Positions 63,304-64,000 of a DNA stretch of 64,000 bases are shown here, in pieces. The notes beneath the pieces are model-generated. The model saw nothing but the letters and a program-made list of their open reading frames with translations. It made no database searches and had not been told where the DNA came from. This DNA is from Coenobita brevimanus. Its lineage: Eukaryota > Arthropoda > Malacostraca > Decapoda > Coenobitidae. The position numbers and the translations under genes were made by a program. The stretch covers positions 62,001-126,000 of the forward strand of contig JAVRFU010000123.1 in the NCBI GenBank assembly GCA_032717465.1, given 5' to 3'. Numbering within the stretch: the stretch's first letter is position 1; each line of letters opens with the position of its first letter.

Positions 63304-64000
63304 TCATTTATAGAACGAGTTTAAATTGATATTTAATTCTCGTAAATGATGTACTGTAGATTTCATTGGAATAGTTGCACCTATGTTCGATTGTTTGGTA
63401 TATGACCTTAATTTCTTTTTGTAATCATTGTTGTGTTCTTGCTTGGTTTCTTGAGGTACGTTCACCTGTTCGGTTGTATCCGAGGCTAAATAATTATGTG
63501 ATAATTCCCTTGAAACTCGTTTTAAATGGTCAATATGAACTTGTTTTTCCTCGCCACTTGAAAGTGACTTAATTAAAACTTTGTTTGCTTTTATGTTAAT
63601 TACTCTGTATGGGCCCTCAAATTTAGGGGATAATTTATTGTCTCTCGTATGAATGACTCCGTAAACAATGTCTCCTAAGCTGATAGGTGAATCTTTTGCC
63701 TTCTTGTTAAATGCCTCCGTCATTTCTTCCTTGGACATCGTTAATTGTTTTTTCACTCTTTTGTGAATGTCCTGGAATTCACGTAAACGGAGTTTAGAGT
63801 AATCATCGTAATTGTATATAGGCATGCTGTCACCTTCTAGGAGCTCATATGGTAATTTTTTATCTGTGCCATATATAATGAAATGTGGTGTGTCACCAAT
63901 GGATTTATTTATAGACCCATTAATGGAGGCCTCTACTCTGGGAATCCAATCATCCCAGCTTGCATAATTTTCACTGAGAATGTGTCGTAGCACATCTAAT
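63304..64000 (-). CDS. pol: Integrase C-terminal part of Pol (partial)
   Basis: The open frame runs in from beyond the window with no ATG at the edge. Visible are the end of the catalytic core (NGSINKSIGDTPHFIIYG), a basic region, an FEGPYRV GPY/F module and IDHLKRV, then a variable tail. The catalytic D, D and E residues lie outside the window. Integrase joins the cDNA to target DNA. It stops 90 bases before the env ATG. Confidence 0.8.
   Translation of the reverse strand, partial: LDVLRHILSENYASWDDWIPRVEASINGSINKSIGDTPHFIIYGTDKKLPYELLEGDSMPIYNYDDYSKLRLREFQDIHKRVKKQLTMSKEEMTEAFNKKAKDSPISLGDIVYGVIHTRDNKLSPKFEGPYRVINIKANKVLIKSLSSGEEKQVHIDHLKRVSRELSHNYLASDTTEQVNVPQETKQEHNNDYKKKLRSYTKQSNIGATIPMKSTVHHLRELNINLNSFYK

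Larger units (their letters stand above)
61498..64000 (-). mobile_element. Envelope-bearing (errantivirus-like) Ty3/gypsy element, 3' half
   Basis: On the minus strand: the integrase C-terminal region enters at the window edge and stops at 63304, followed by an env gene from 63213 to 61498 and a probable LTR. This pol-env-LTR layout is that of insect errantiviruses. The env is related in design to baculovirus F proteins (furin site, glycine-rich fusion peptide, long heptad region, C-terminal membrane anchor). At least two 1-nt frameshifts disable env in this copy. Confidence 0.8.

Overview
The window looks like repeat-dominated nuclear DNA of an arthropod, most likely a decapod crustacean. 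This rests on the very high load of (CT)n/(GA)n, (CAT)n and (AC)n microsatellites, a degenerate TTAGG-type tract, a tRNA-derived SINE, APE-type LINEs and animal-type Ty3/gypsy elements. I see no host protein-coding gene, rRNA or convincing tRNA gene. Nearly all protein-like sequence belongs to transposable elements.

Layout. 1-3960 (minus): 5' half of a Gmr1-like Ty3/gypsy element (LTR, PBS, SCAN-like gag, protease, then integrase directly). 4024-4297: telomere-like repeats and a SINE. 8383-12560: two oppositely oriented pieces of one Jockey/CR1-like LINE, with a CR1-type tail between them. 12.6-58.4 kb: a complex array of about 45 copies of a ~100-bp conserved module in two alternating types, A and B. 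The spacers are pyrimidine-rich on the module strand. The module orientation is plus at 12.7-14.2 kb, minus at 15.8-27.2 kb, plus at 37.8-57.2 kb and minus at 57.5-58.4 kb. The module order is conserved between blocks, so these are copies of one higher-order unit in both orientations.

Insertions in or beside the array: a complete, recent 9.55-kb Ty3/gypsy element with ~2-kb LTRs (27629-37179); a foldback element (39141-39620); a second copy of the Jockey-like LINE (40014-42116); two head-to-head RTE-like LINEs (about 50060-53560 minus and 54061-57064 plus); and a SINE fragment (57651-57716). Several sit inside modules. 58.4-61 kb holds nothing recognisable as a gene. 60966-64000 (minus) is the 3' half of an envelope-bearing, errantivirus-like gypsy element (integrase end, env, probable LTR); its env is broken by frameshifts.

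How the parts relate. The retroelements are independent units and there is no host pathway here. The least explained structure is the A/B module array with its inverted copies. The most testable gene-expression oddity is the complete gypsy element: gag and pol share one frame, separated only by a UGA stop followed by CUA, with no ATG before the protease, which predicts stop-codon readthrough.
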